A stretch of DNA of 64,000 bases from Bacilli bacterium (GTDB taxonomy: Bacteria; Bacillota_I; Bacilli_A; ML615J-28; CAG-313), in the NCBI GenBank assembly GCA_017411715.1, contig JAFQPO010000001.1, positions 1-64,000 on the forward strand. The letters run 5' to 3'. How positions within the stretch are numbered: the stretch's first letter is position 1; every line of letters begins with the position of its first letter. The notes below the pieces were generated by a model that ran no database searches, was not told the origin of the DNA, and was given only the letters and a program-made list of their open reading frames with translations. Below, one piece after another: positions 38,201 to 45,757 of this stretch. A program made the position numbers and the translations under genes.

Positions 38201-38228
38201 TTTTAATTCTATTTTTTCTCATAATCAT
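32265..38228 (-). CDS. Giant secreted lipase-like, LRR and InlB-repeat surface protein
   Basis: A 1,987-residue exported protein. An N-terminal hydrophobic signal (about residues 15-38) is followed by an alpha/beta-hydrolase domain with the nucleophile elbow LIGHSRGGLTN (Ser codon 37353-37355) and an acidic DNDNDGKISNDD loop that resembles an EF-hand/dockerin calcium site. Then come about a dozen BspA-type leucine-rich repeats (35480-36460), three Listeria-Bacteroides repeats (FVGWYS and FSGWMN types, 34700-35330), a glycine-rich collagen-like stretch (33950-34360), prepeptidase-like beta domains and two C-terminal Ig-like (Big_2) modules. No LPXTG is present. It overlaps the upstream lipoprotein gene by 4 bases. 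The likely role is lipid or ester hydrolysis and adhesion at the cell surface; the substrate is unknown. Confidence 0.85.
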   Translation of the reverse strand: MIMRKNRIKNLSKIMRFFMTVSILIVVIAIYSQGLKVYGDENNDMESIVGSAVDQNFYSYTNNYNCKYFSNTNNLIEQINGETKYLIEYNLSNQINDCEISEISQFTILTPGLGAQAYQWGRIDDNDNDGKISNDDENNDGKNDDEKTLGYYESSIITKLFQIQNSNVLFINTYTDDGSNYIPGKNVNSYDEIDITTIDKLKTLKYDIYDITAQVEQSIYNGTDGVPYDLSTPINIADLDFSKHSIIIFNGHTVNSKNYIAYIEFNYVISSLVKLYRDDKNELPRLNLIGHSRGGLTNLQYALDHPDLVANLFSIATPYCGSISAELDLICKLLTDGSSDGQKDIVDPAIYRGYMNRWNENYNTLYDSINVYALGGYSTLTLFHDILADEKTTIVDKVKDKVLYGMLINAFGSVWTLTDSFPSLKTSLVGGVTDKLYEFYGSEMTTTYEEIEEVVERLLSDIEYDTVTGQTVWKNDGFVNLSSQLGRADNLPTVPGIINYAEYVGFIREVKLFDCENSNLDATAEYNVPILHNLESRDDDIINYIIRVLKKGLLEHSVFVKDVMSNSETAIIEYINASNLPIVDVPSVIDGKTVRKIGRGAFSNLDEITEVIIPKEIVEIDDNAFLGCSNLEKVTFEEGSNITSIGDYAFSGCINLKEINLPNSIVTIGKFAFSGCTSLTDIVLPSGISTIDTGLFANCCNLSNIIFSPSITTIRDAAFKACVNLKSIVLPPSISTISTDAFFECSLSNIIINGVSNLYTIYDDGLYNINKSKIYYYFGDASVYEFPDETTTVENNAFYGNSNIELIDFNNVINIGKNAFSNCANLDDIVNYDNVIRADKTSFIGTKWYDDNSSPIIILGKAFVKYESTNSDNSFYIPDNIEYIGEFAVTSEYLEEVYVPSSVTKIADNAFSLAVNVKDVYILKTTPPIINENSFPMFVENIYVPKYYVNTYEQDAMYHDYLGIIKSKVVKVNFYYSNGEFFRTQQIEYYKTLEELYEFYTADSGMCFVGWSMDSTGEGKIYQNGSLFDIYEDEINMYPIFKGLNVKITLEGMLESSTENVEYGENVVLEAPALDGYAFVGWYSMPNGGGIQYTSSDGIITNWPTVDTEIILYAHYEAIVYTITYSIDGIPYVDTDITQYTIEDIIKLPLPTNFGYRFSGWMNGNEEVSTIYKGTTGHLNLSGSWIGTEYNCTFVGGTIDISEDVKIINLDGLQTNEMLFTIKNTATMVTFISSDATKIYNMSIEIENRNADLVINLKNVNFVAPTNKNGITANVGEYTLIINCNGTNSIVGGQGSPTQFENVADGMCGILANRLVLDGSFIAITGGNGNHGADSIEEDGEVIVHAGNGGHGGYAVYVLSTLNPKLSEMVLTGGTGGNGGDAINGDAGYAGLGQQACNFDHSYGEKGGAGIPGTSVNGSNGGFNGAEENEMESVTILNLNCHQKVSYDTEIVSKMQTITYNLNIGCLNVYYITISSLAEVTFAIYNSEKEIVFGPIVKAANEESIIQNTSLESGWYTIEVTNNSQTASSITTHVRAASSSAVSLQLSTRTDAFEHLHNGFNEYIFYSEIGGFYNLELDAYEVIPKNAVSIKYYDTVIEKIANLDIDYYASNIYGASNITFYYPGNVTYFIEINVNKINSNSGTLTSLFLTLDKIDAVESLNEEDDYTKMLEINRGDLIESLIIPTRGLYEIVLEHDLSLTSKVTLVVTKENDESPNGFDIIVLKDINALTSRISSVFSTDSNTVLHFGYLNSYGEGEIEFNIERLIVNNFTIITDPNDSAGCGSEVRINGGQYNGTDMTVGYTRICYLGTDAPDTSSRLKYDWYSTDPNVAEISSYGTITAVSAGTTTIKAIYKDYPAIYGEITIVVGDYGEMNTVYLKYGMDIRTGGTVSGTEVTSGKGSVINVGESPVVTIHTGYTRLICLGNDSPTSSIQDFSWTSYQEFDTDEGIATVSKYGTITGRYVGSLTVKGVYKYNPNYVVYIRITVI

Positions 38229-39118
38229 ACACCAAATTCTTCAAGTGGTACAACTGATGTAACTTGTGCATATAGTCTAGTTTCTTTATATAAATACTTC
38301 CCTTCTTCGTCATACATTTTTTTAGGAACAATGTCTTTTTCAAAATCCCATTTATTTATACATTCAGGTTCTTTGTACCACCCATCCACTATCGCACAAT
38401 ATTTCTTTTGATGGGTTGGATTGAAAAAAGCACCACTCAAACAAAGAACAGGCAATTGGGGAATATTTTTAATCTTTTCGCCATCTACATCGTCTAAAAA
38501 ATATAATATTGACGAACTTTCAACCTTTTTGCCTCCAATGGAAATTATTGTTGAAGAACTTTCAAACTTTTGACCATCACTATAATATGTAAATGGATTA
38601 ATGTAATAAGACACATTTGCTATCGCATCTTTACTCCCATCTTCTCTTTCAACTATTTCATATGAATTAATACCATCAATGTTAGGATAATATTGCGTAC
38701 CTTTAAAGTTTTCATAGTGAAGGTACAAATCTGAACCACTGGCACTAAAAAGCCTTTCTAAATTTGGCATTTTTGGATGTACACCAATACTTAAACCATA
38801 TTTATCATTAACAAGGATAAGATTTGGAACGTATAAGTCCCTTAATTGCGTTGATTCCAATTTTACCCAATATCCAAAAGGTCGTAAAGTCGATTGATAA
38901 TATTTTCCATCTTTTGAAACTCTATAATATTGAATGATTATTGTATCTTTTGTTTGACCTTCTTCCGAAAATCTAACAATATCCCCTGAATTATCAGTAT
39001 AATAAACAACATCTCCTTCGCTTATTACATAGTCAAAAGTATAGCTACCTGCCTGCCCACATCCTACAACAAACAAACTAAAAAAAATTAAAATTAAGAT
39101 TACAAATTTCTTTTTCAT
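38225..39118 (-). CDS. Secreted lipoprotein of unknown function
   Basis: A 297-residue protein with a lipoprotein signal: basic MKKK, a hydrophobic stretch FVILILIFFSLF and the lipobox VVGC, so Cys about 20 would be lipidated. The start at ATG 39118 puts AAAGGA upstream and gives a normal signal length; the longer frame adds 13 residues. The mature part is beta-rich and not recognised. Its TGA stop overlaps the ATG of the giant lipase-like gene by 4 bases (ATGA), so the two are translationally coupled. It may chaperone, anchor or inhibit that enzyme, but this is inference. Confidence 0.8.
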   Translation of the reverse strand: MKKKFVILILIFFSLFVVGCGQAGSYTFDYVISEGDVVYYTDNSGDIVRFSEEGQTKDTIIIQYYRVSKDGKYYQSTLRPFGYWVKLESTQLRDLYVPNLILVNDKYGLSIGVHPKMPNLERLFSASGSDLYLHYENFKGTQYYPNIDGINSYEIVEREDGSKDAIANVSYYINPFTYYSDGQKFESSSTIISIGGKKVESSSILYFLDDVDGEKIKNIPQLPVLCLSGAFFNPTHQKKYCAIVDGWYKEPECINKWDFEKDIVPKKMYDEEGKYLYKETRLYAQVTSVVPLEEFGV

Positions 39119-39143
39119 AAAATCTATTCCTTTCCTTTTTAAT

Positions 39144-39172
39144 ATTATATCAAACATATTTTATTATGTCAA
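39144..39172 (-). promoter_or_regulatory. Consensus promoter for the lipoprotein/lipase pair
   Basis: Minus strand TTGACA, 17-bp spacer, TATAAT: a perfect match about 30 bases upstream of the lipoprotein ATG. Confidence 0.88.
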
Positions 39173-39403
39173 TATTGCAAAAACCAAACGTTAATGCTTC
39201 TAAAAACCGATTTTGACGTTTTTTTGATATTTTTATCATTTTCGGTCCGTTGGTGGAACGAAAAGGACATTTTTTCCCATTTTTTACCATTTTCGATATT
39301 TTTTTATTTTTTTGAAAATTTCCTATAGCTTAAGTAATACACAATAGTTTTATACACTCAAATAGACCCTTACTTGAATATTATCTTATCATTATAATAT
39401 TAA
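39173..39403. other. AT-rich intergenic stretch with a GC-rich patch
   Basis: Between the lipoprotein promoter and the YitT terminator. Mostly T-rich low-complexity sequence with CCATTTTT repeats. At 39241-39270 an isolated G-rich patch can fold into a bulged hairpin (GTC-CGTT/AACG-GAC). I see no gene here. Confidence 0.4.
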
Positions 39404-39432
39404 AGAGAAGTAATGATATACATTACTTCTCT
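39404..39432 (-). terminator. Intrinsic terminator after the greA-mtnN-metG-YitT operon
   Basis: Minus-strand hairpin AGAGAAGTAATG/CATTACTTCTCT followed by TTTAATATT, 35 bases past the YitT stop. Confidence 0.8.
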
Positions 39433-39466
39433 TTTGTTCATCATTTAACTATATATTAAGATATTT

Positions 39467-40522
39467 TTAAACAATTGTTCTTTTCTTATAGTTACCGTGT
39501 AATATATTGACTCCAGAAATAACCATAAATGCACCTGGATCATTTTTTCTAATAGCAGAAACATAGTCATCCACTTCATATGAAGATACTAAAATTTCTA
39601 AACTTTTTTTAGATTGTAGAGTGTATCCACCTTTAACATCATAAATTGTCATACCATGATGGAATGTATTTAAAAGTAGTGAACGAAGTTCTTCTGCGTG
39701 ATCTGTAATAATCTCTATTTTAACAATACGATAGATTGTGTAGAAATGATCGACTGCTAGTGAGTATACAACTAAACGAACTATTGTATATAAAGCTGAT
39801 TCAAGTTCAAAGAAAGCAGAACAAATAATAATGATAATGTCAACTGTAAAACTTACTTTGACAAATGAAATATTCTTTTTCATAAGCAATGAATTAGATA
39901 TAATATCCATACCACCAGTTGAACCACCAGCTTTTAAGCACATTGATGCTCCGATTGCTGCAATACCGCCACCTAATACCGCAAGAAGTAATCTACCGCC
40001 AGAATTATTAAATGAAATTGTAATAGTAGTGTCAATTCCATTTAAAAGTGCATCTGAGTTAATATATTTAGTTAAATCTAAAGTAGCCTCACTTGAAATA
40101 ATTGTTGTTAGCGGTTGAAAGCCAATTTCTTCTAAGATAAATAGGGCGATTGTTTGTGTAACTACACTAACAAGCGATAATACCGCAAACTTTTTACTTA
40201 CACCTTTCCAACCTATTAGAAATAGAGGAAGATTGATTAAGCCTACTAAAAGACCTAAATTATATGTTTTACCAGTAAATAAGCCAACAATTTTAGCAAT
40301 TAACTGCGAAGTACCTGTTACGCCACCCGCAAAGAAATTACCAAGATTGTAAAACCACATTACTGCGAAGCAGTAAATTAAGCTTCCTAAGATTACCAAA
40401 AATAGTGCTTTTAAAGTTTTTTTATCAAAAAAATCATTTGTTTTCTCAACGAATTCTTCCCCCCATAAAGTGTGGGAAAGTTTCTTTTTGAAAGAGTTTT
40501 GATTAGTATCTTTAGATTCCAT
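39467..40522 (-). CDS. YitT family membrane protein (DUF161 and DUF2179)
   Basis: A 351-residue integral membrane protein. After a polar N-terminus of about 35 residues come five or six membrane helices with the family motifs NLGNFFAGGVTGTSQLI and LKAGGSTGGMDIISNSLLMKK. A soluble C-terminal DUF2179 domain follows (TDHAEELRSLLLNTFHHGMT, VDDYVSAIRKNDPGAFM). Family members are widespread in Bacillota and may be transporters; no substrate is established. It is the last gene of the greA operon, 29 bases after metG. Confidence 0.88.
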   Translation of the reverse strand: MESKDTNQNSFKKKLSHTLWGEEFVEKTNDFFDKKTLKALFLVILGSLIYCFAVMWFYNLGNFFAGGVTGTSQLIAKIVGLFTGKTYNLGLLVGLINLPLFLIGWKGVSKKFAVLSLVSVVTQTIALFILEEIGFQPLTTIISSEATLDLTKYINSDALLNGIDTTITISFNNSGGRLLLAVLGGGIAAIGASMCLKAGGSTGGMDIISNSLLMKKNISFVKVSFTVDIIIIICSAFFELESALYTIVRLVVYSLAVDHFYTIYRIVKIEIITDHAEELRSLLLNTFHHGMTIYDVKGGYTLQSKKSLEILVSSYEVDDYVSAIRKNDPGAFMVISGVNILHGNYKKRTIV

Positions 40523-40551
40523 TTGATTGCCTCAAGTTTAAAATATATATA

Positions 40552-42465
40552 TTAGTGAATACTTGTACCTTCACTCAATGTTTTAACTTCTAATAATTCT
40601 AAATCTTTATCATCTTTTGCACAAAGAAGCATACCATAAGATTCAACACCTCTAATTTTTGCTTCTTTCAAATTAGTTACTACAACAACTTTTTTGCCAA
40701 CCATATCTTCAGGACTATAATATTTAGCAATACCAGATACGATTTGACGAACATTTTCGCCTATCTTAACTTGTGAAACAAGTAATTTATCGGCGTTAGG
40801 ATGTTTTTGACATGATAATACTAAACCAACTTTTAATTCAACTTTATCAAAATCTTCAATTGAAATATAATTTACAACTTCTTCTTGGACAGCTGGTTTA
40901 TTTAAATTTTCAAAATATTCAAGTTCTTCTTTTAAATCACATCTTTTAAATAAAGGAGTAATAGAACTTGCAACATTGTTTTTATATTCATAACCAAAAG
41001 TAAGGTCAGTTAATAATGAAGTTTCCACAAGACCCAGTGCTTCATTAATTTTAGGTGTTGTTTCAACTAAGAATGGATAAACCATGGTTGATGCGAAACG
41101 TAGAGTTTCAGCCAAATGATACATTACAGAACGAAGTTCAGCATGTTTAGATTCGTCTTTAGCTAAAATCCAAGGAGTAGTTTCATCAATATACTTATTA
41201 GCACGACCAATCATTTCCCAAATATTACTACAAGCATTTTGTAATTCAAATTTTTCCATGTTCGCAATATAAGCTTTTAATGATTCATTCATTACTCTTT
41301 CTAAGTCATCACAATAAGGTGTTTTAACTTTTTCTCCAACAAGTGATCCACCAAAGTATTTATTAATCATCGAAATACTTCTGCTTAATAAGTTACCTAA
41401 GTCATTTGCTAAATCATTATTATAACGTTCAACAAATCTTTCATAACTAAAAATACCATCATTACCAAGTGGTAATTCTTTTGCTAAATAATAACGAACT
41501 GGGTCAAGTCCATAACGATTAACCATATCCATTGGATATACCGCATTACCGCGAGATTTACTCATTTTACCATCTCTAGCAAGCAACCATCCATGAACAA
41601 TTAATTTAAAGTTTACAGGTACTTCCAGTGCCATTAATAGAATTGGCCAGTATACCGCATGGAATCTTAAAATATCTTTACCAACTACATGATAAACTTT
41701 ACTATCATTTAACCAATATTTTTGATATAATTCATCATTATCACTTTCATATCCTAAGGCAGTTAAATAATTCATTAAAGCATCAATCCATACATAGATA
41801 ACGTGTCTTGGGTTAGATTTAACTTCAACACCCCATTTGAATGATGTACGGCTAACGCATAAATCTTCTAAACCACCTTTAATAAATGAAACGACTTCAT
41901 TTTTTCTAGTTTCTGGTTGAATAAAATCAGGGTTTGCTTCAATAAAATCTAATAATCTTTGTTCATATTTACTTAAACGCAAGAAATAACTTTCTTCAGA
42001 AACAACTCTTGTTGGTTTGCCACAATCAGGGCAAGTCCCACCTTCACCTAGTTGAGTTTTAGTAAAGAAAGACTCACATGAAACACAGTAATCCCCTTCA
42101 TAAGACCCTAAATAGATGTCTCCTTTTTCAAGAAGTTTTTCAAAGATTTTTTGAACAATAACTGTGTGTCTTGTTTCTGATGTTTGAATAAAGTCATCAT
42201 AAGATATTTGTAAGTTATGCCAAAGTTCTTTAGTGTTTTTAGCAATTTGATTTACATAATCAAGTGGAGCAAAGCCTGCTTTTTTAGCCGCTTCTTCTAT
42301 TTTTTGGCCATGTTCGTCCATACCAGTTAGATAGAATGTGTCACGATTCATTAATCTTTGGAATCTTGCGAATGAACAACATGCAATTGTAGTATAGCAA
42401 TTACCAAGTTGAACATTCCCACTTGCATAATATATTGGAGTTGTAATATAACATTTTTCTTTCAT
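40552..42465 (-). CDS. metG: Methionyl-tRNA synthetase with C-terminal tRNA-binding domain
   Basis: A 637-residue class I synthetase. The HIGH region is divergent (TPIYYASGNVQLGNCYTT). KMSKS is intact in DGKMSKSRGN and a zinc knuckle is seen in CVSCESFF and CPDCG. The last 100 residues are an OB-fold EMAP-like tRNA-binding domain (FDKVELKVGLVLSCQKHPNADKLLV, abbreviated here to its start FDKVELKVG and its NADKLLV motif). It charges tRNA-Met. It follows mtnN by 13 bases in an operon linked by methionine/SAM metabolism. Confidence 0.95.
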   Translation of the reverse strand: MKEKCYITTPIYYASGNVQLGNCYTTIACCSFARFQRLMNRDTFYLTGMDEHGQKIEEAAKKAGFAPLDYVNQIAKNTKELWHNLQISYDDFIQTSETRHTVIVQKIFEKLLEKGDIYLGSYEGDYCVSCESFFTKTQLGEGGTCPDCGKPTRVVSEESYFLRLSKYEQRLLDFIEANPDFIQPETRKNEVVSFIKGGLEDLCVSRTSFKWGVEVKSNPRHVIYVWIDALMNYLTALGYESDNDELYQKYWLNDSKVYHVVGKDILRFHAVYWPILLMALEVPVNFKLIVHGWLLARDGKMSKSRGNAVYPMDMVNRYGLDPVRYYLAKELPLGNDGIFSYERFVERYNNDLANDLGNLLSRSISMINKYFGGSLVGEKVKTPYCDDLERVMNESLKAYIANMEKFELQNACSNIWEMIGRANKYIDETTPWILAKDESKHAELRSVMYHLAETLRFASTMVYPFLVETTPKINEALGLVETSLLTDLTFGYEYKNNVASSITPLFKRCDLKEELEYFENLNKPAVQEEVVNYISIEDFDKVELKVGLVLSCQKHPNADKLLVSQVKIGENVRQIVSGIAKYYSPEDMVGKKVVVVTNLKEAKIRGVESYGMLLCAKDDKDLELLEVKTLSEGTSIH

Positions 42466-42478
42466 ACTATTTGCCTCT

Positions 42479-43180
42479 TTAGTATTTTTTAAGTATTTCT
42501 AAGACGATTGCAGATGCATTTTGTGATGCACGCCCCGCAAAATTATAATAATCAAAAGTTTGATTGTGATTACCTATCACATCAGAGATTGCTCTTATCG
42601 ATAAAGCAGGTACATTTAATGTTTGTGCACATTGCATTACTGAAGCGGTTTCCATATCAACAGCTAAAGGGATGATATCTTTAAAGTTTTCTTCAACAAT
42701 TAAATCTAGTTCTTCTTTATTTGATGCAAATTTATCAGCAGTAGTAATAGGACCAAAATATAATTTTTGCCCGCATTCTTTCAAAATATTAACTGCTAAC
42801 TCATCTGATACGAAAGGGAACTCATTTTCAGGCATCTCGCCAATTCTTTTAGCTCCATCCGCTCTTAAATCAAAATCATAATAATAAGATGATGTTGCAA
42901 CAACCACATCTAACGGATTTAATTCTTTATAATATCCTCCAGCAATACCAGTGGAAATAACTAAATCCGGTTTAAAATGTTCAATGATTAGAGTTGTTGT
43001 TAAACTAGCAGCAACTTTGCCAATGCCACATTTAACAGCAACAACTAACCTTTCTCCATATTTTCCTACAAAGAACGATTTATTCATAATAACTTGACAT
43101 TTAGGTTTTGATAATAAATCAAGTATAGCTTCAAGTTCTACATCAAGGGCACATAAAATCCCAATTACTTTTGTTTTCAT
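42479..43180 (-). CDS. mtnN: 5'-methylthioadenosine/S-adenosylhomocysteine nucleosidase
   Basis: A 233-residue MTA/SAH nucleosidase of normal length. It hydrolyses methylthioadenosine and S-adenosylhomocysteine to adenine and a thioribose sugar, recycling SAM by-products. Seen: the N-terminal catalytic Glu in IGILCALDVELEAI, the VISTGIAGG loop, MEAS-type VDMETASVMQ and the catalytic Asp in RAISDVIGNHNQ. Its start overlaps the greA stop by one base. Confidence 0.95.
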   Translation of the reverse strand: MKTKVIGILCALDVELEAILDLLSKPKCQVIMNKSFFVGKYGERLVVAVKCGIGKVAASLTTTLIIEHFKPDLVISTGIAGGYYKELNPLDVVVATSSYYYDFDLRADGAKRIGEMPENEFPFVSDELAVNILKECGQKLYFGPITTADKFASNKEELDLIVEENFKDIIPLAVDMETASVMQCAQTLNVPALSIRAISDVIGNHNQTFDYYNFAGRASQNASAIVLEILKKY

Positions 43181-43665
43181 TATTTTTTAATTTCTCTTGA
43201 ACTAACTTGGTGAATTTTAACATAGAATTCTTCACCATTTTCAGTTTTTACATAAACTTTGTCACCAGCGTGATGGTTAACAATCGCAAGTCCTAATGGA
43301 GATTCATTAGAAATTAATTGACGTAATGGGTCAGCCTCTAATGTACCAACAATTTTATAGATTTGAATTGGTTCATCTTCATCTTCTAAATCTAAGAATT
43401 CAATTTTAACCCATTTACCTAAGTTATTAGTTTCATCACCGATTAATTCATAGTTCTTTAGGATTTTTTCAATTTGTGAAATACGATTTTGAATTTTAGC
43501 TTGATCATCACGTGCTGCATCATAGTCAGCATTTTCTGATAAGTCACCTTGTGAACGAGCATCTTGGATTGCTTTGATATTTAAATCACGGTCAATCTTG
43601 AGCTGTTCATACTCATCTTTTATCGCTTTTAAACCTTCTTCAGTTAAAGTATATTTTTTATTCAT
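43180..43665 (-). CDS. greA: Transcription elongation factor GreA
   Basis: A 161-residue GreA. The N-terminal coiled coil (residues 1-75, including ARSQGDLSENADYDAARD with the acidic tip residues) enters the RNA polymerase secondary channel to stimulate cleavage of backtracked transcripts; the C-terminal globular domain ends QVSSREIK. It heads the greA-mtnN-metG-YitT operon with its own promoter and GAGGTG ribosome-binding site. Confidence 0.96.
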   Translation of the reverse strand: MNKKYTLTEEGLKAIKDEYEQLKIDRDLNIKAIQDARSQGDLSENADYDAARDDQAKIQNRISQIEKILKNYELIGDETNNLGKWVKIEFLDLEDEDEPIQIYKIVGTLEADPLRQLISNESPLGLAIVNHHAGDKVYVKTENGEEFYVKIHQVSSREIKK

Positions 43666-43690
43666 AATAACACCTCTATTTTTCTAAACT

Positions 43691-43719
43691 ATTATACCAA
43701 ATATTTGTTAAATTGTAAA
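43691..43719 (-). promoter_or_regulatory. Promoter for the greA operon
   Basis: Minus strand TTTACA, 17-bp spacer ending TTGG, TATAAT, about 25 bases upstream of greA. No terminator separates it from the upstream trhP2 gene, so read-through is possible. Confidence 0.78.
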
Positions 43720-43740
43720 TGAAATAACAAATTTATTCTT

Positions 43741-44940
43741 TTAATTTTTTAATCTTACCATATCATGCTTTGATAATTTAAAAGGCACATAGATTTCTAA
43801 TAATTGTAATGGATGACGTGCCGCATCTAATTCTATTTTATCATCATGTGATATGATTTTATCAATTTGATAAGTTGTATTAGCTAAATTTGGGCCAAAG
43901 AACTCTAAAGTTGCTCCAGGCGTAAAATAATTTCTTTGTTCAATTAAAGCTATTTTTGTTTCTTCATTATAATCCATAACATACCCAACATATTCTTTAG
44001 TTGGTATTTCTGAACGATTATCATACAAATGTCCACACACGCCAGGTAGTCCATTATAAAAACCAATATAAGTCTGACGATTTTCAGCTTTTTTTATTTC
44101 TTGTTTAAATTCATCAAGTTTTGCCTCTGTAATCTTGCCATTTTTTAAATAACAGTCGATTACCATTCGATAGGCTCTAACAACTGTTGCTAGATAATAA
44201 CTAGACTTCATTCTTCCTTCTATTTTAAATGATTCAATCCCTAGATCTATTAAATAAGGAATATAATCAATTGCCATTAAATCTTTTGAACCCATATTAT
44301 AAAATTTTTCTAAATCCGACCCATCATTTAAAGTATAATTCCAACGACAAGAATGAGCACATCCGCCACGATTAGCATCACGTAAAGTCATGTGATTACT
44401 TAATACACAACGGCCTGAATAACTAACACACATTCCCCCATGGATAAACACTTCAAGTGGCATCTTTGTCTTAGATTTGATGAGTTTCATTTCTTCAAGC
44501 GTCACTTCTCTAGCTAAAACAACACGTTTAGCTCCCAGTGAAGCATAATAATTAATGGTATTAACATTAGTGATTGATGTTTGAGTAGAAATGTGGATTT
44601 CAATATTAGGTACTAGTTCTCTTGCTTTCTCTATTATATAAGGACTAGACACGATAATCGCATCAACACCACAATCATTTAAATCAAGTAAATATTCTTC
44701 AAGTCCATCAAAATCAGAATCATGAGGAATAATATTCATTGTAACATAAACGCGTTTATTTAAAGATTTTGCGAAAGCACAAAGTTCTCTAATATGTTCT
44801 ATTTCAAAATTAGATGCTCTGGCTCTTAAACTAAACTTTTTACCACCTACGTATACCGCATCTGCACCATAACGTAAAGCAATAAAAGCTTTTTCTAAAT
44901 TTCCAGCTGGGGCTAATAATTCATATTTCATATTAGTCAT
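43741..44940 (-). CDS. trhP2: U32-family tRNA hydroxylation protein (TrhP2/YrrO-like)
   Basis: A 399-residue peptidase-U32-family protein. Seen: the N-terminal ELLAPAGNLEKAFIALRYGADAVYVGG-type barrel start (LLAPAGNLEKAF), the family signature EVFIHGGMCVSYSGRC with cysteines, GGCAHSCRW and FKIEGRMKSSYY. In Bacillus, YrrN and YrrO (TrhP1/2) introduce 5-hydroxyuridine at the tRNA wobble position and are not proteases. The order with trmR and a second U32 gene supports this function. It overlaps the upstream U32 gene by 8 bases. Confidence 0.9.
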   Translation of the reverse strand: MTNMKYELLAPAGNLEKAFIALRYGADAVYVGGKKFSLRARASNFEIEHIRELCAFAKSLNKRVYVTMNIIPHDSDFDGLEEYLLDLNDCGVDAIIVSSPYIIEKARELVPNIEIHISTQTSITNVNTINYYASLGAKRVVLAREVTLEEMKLIKSKTKMPLEVFIHGGMCVSYSGRCVLSNHMTLRDANRGGCAHSCRWNYTLNDGSDLEKFYNMGSKDLMAIDYIPYLIDLGIESFKIEGRMKSSYYLATVVRAYRMVIDCYLKNGKITEAKLDEFKQEIKKAENRQTYIGFYNGLPGVCGHLYDNRSEIPTKEYVGYVMDYNEETKIALIEQRNYFTPGATLEFFGPNLANTTYQIDKIISHDDKIELDAARHPLQLLEIYVPFKLSKHDMVRLKN

Positions 44941-45757
44941 CCCCCTTTAAAAGAATCGTTTTATTATCTAAAGCACCTCTTACAAGCTTAACATCTATTA
45001 AACTCTCATCGCTTCTAACATAAGCATTAATAACGCTAACCAACTCACTAGGAGTTAAAAATAGCCCCGAAATAAGCCCAAATTCAAACTTTTGGAGTCT
45101 ATTTACATAATTAATCGAACTATAAAAGCCCTCTAAATAAATGCTAGTTCCTAATTTAGTTTCTTTAATTGGTAAATAATCTTCACGCAATTCTTCTTTT
45201 AAAAGATACTTTTTATCACTATCATACATCCACAAGCGATATTCATAATAATTAGTTAGTAACTTACGTCTAGAATGAAAAATACTCATTTGTCCAAACA
45301 AATAACAAATACTATTCATACTAGCCATTTGTTCAAGTTCATCAATACTAACCTCAGGTGATGCTAAAACAATATCATGTTTTTTCTTTAAAACCTCTAA
45401 ATCATATTTACTAGTTACATAAGTAGTAGGAGTATAAACTTTCAATAAAGATGTATTTTCTAAAGCCATATAGAAAAATAAATCAGTATACATGATACCA
45501 TCAACTAAAGTATTCAACACTTCAGAAATTCTTTGATTAATAAGAGAAACATCATTTTCATGCACTATTCTTCTAGCATTAACCCATACTTCTTTGCCTG
45601 CTTGATGAACTTTATCACATAATGAAACTAATTCATCAAACTCTACAATCATCCCACTGTCATATGCTAAATCAACATATCCAACAACAACTACATCGAT
45701 ATTATCTAAACATTCATCCAAAATCTCTAAACTATTAATATCAACTATTAACTTCAT
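44933..45757 (-). CDS. trhP1: U32-family protein, short form (TrhP1/YrrN-like)
   Basis: A 274-residue protein similar to YrrN, the shorter partner of the U32 pair in Bacillus. It keeps the barrel framework (VVVGYVDLAYDSG, WVNARRIVHENDV, STYVTSKYDLEVL-like strand) but lacks the cysteine signature of the larger partner, so it is likely a non-catalytic or scaffold subunit. Expected to act with the downstream TrhP2 in tRNA 5-hydroxyuridine formation. It overlaps trmR by 17 bases and trhP2 by 8, showing tight translational coupling. Confidence 0.82.
   Translation of the reverse strand: MKLIVDINSLEILDECLDNIDVVVVGYVDLAYDSGMIVEFDELVSLCDKVHQAGKEVWVNARRIVHENDVSLINQRISEVLNTLVDGIMYTDLFFYMALENTSLLKVYTPTTYVTSKYDLEVLKKKHDIVLASPEVSIDELEQMASMNSICYLFGQMSIFHSRRKLLTNYYEYRLWMYDSDKKYLLKEELREDYLPIKETKLGTSIYLEGFYSSINYVNRLQKFEFGLISGLFLTPSELVSVINAYVRSDESLIDVKLVRGALDNKTILLKGDD

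Noticed and set aside
38225-38228. A mycoplasma-type genetic code (TGA as Trp)
   Set aside because: TGA ends the lipoprotein gene at a normal ATGA overlap, and tryptophans in rpoB, rpoC and metG are encoded by TGG, so the standard code applies.
39241-39270. GC-rich hairpin patch as a small RNA or plus-strand terminator
   Set aside because: It can fold, but no plus-strand gene or promoter points to it and the stem is short and bulged.
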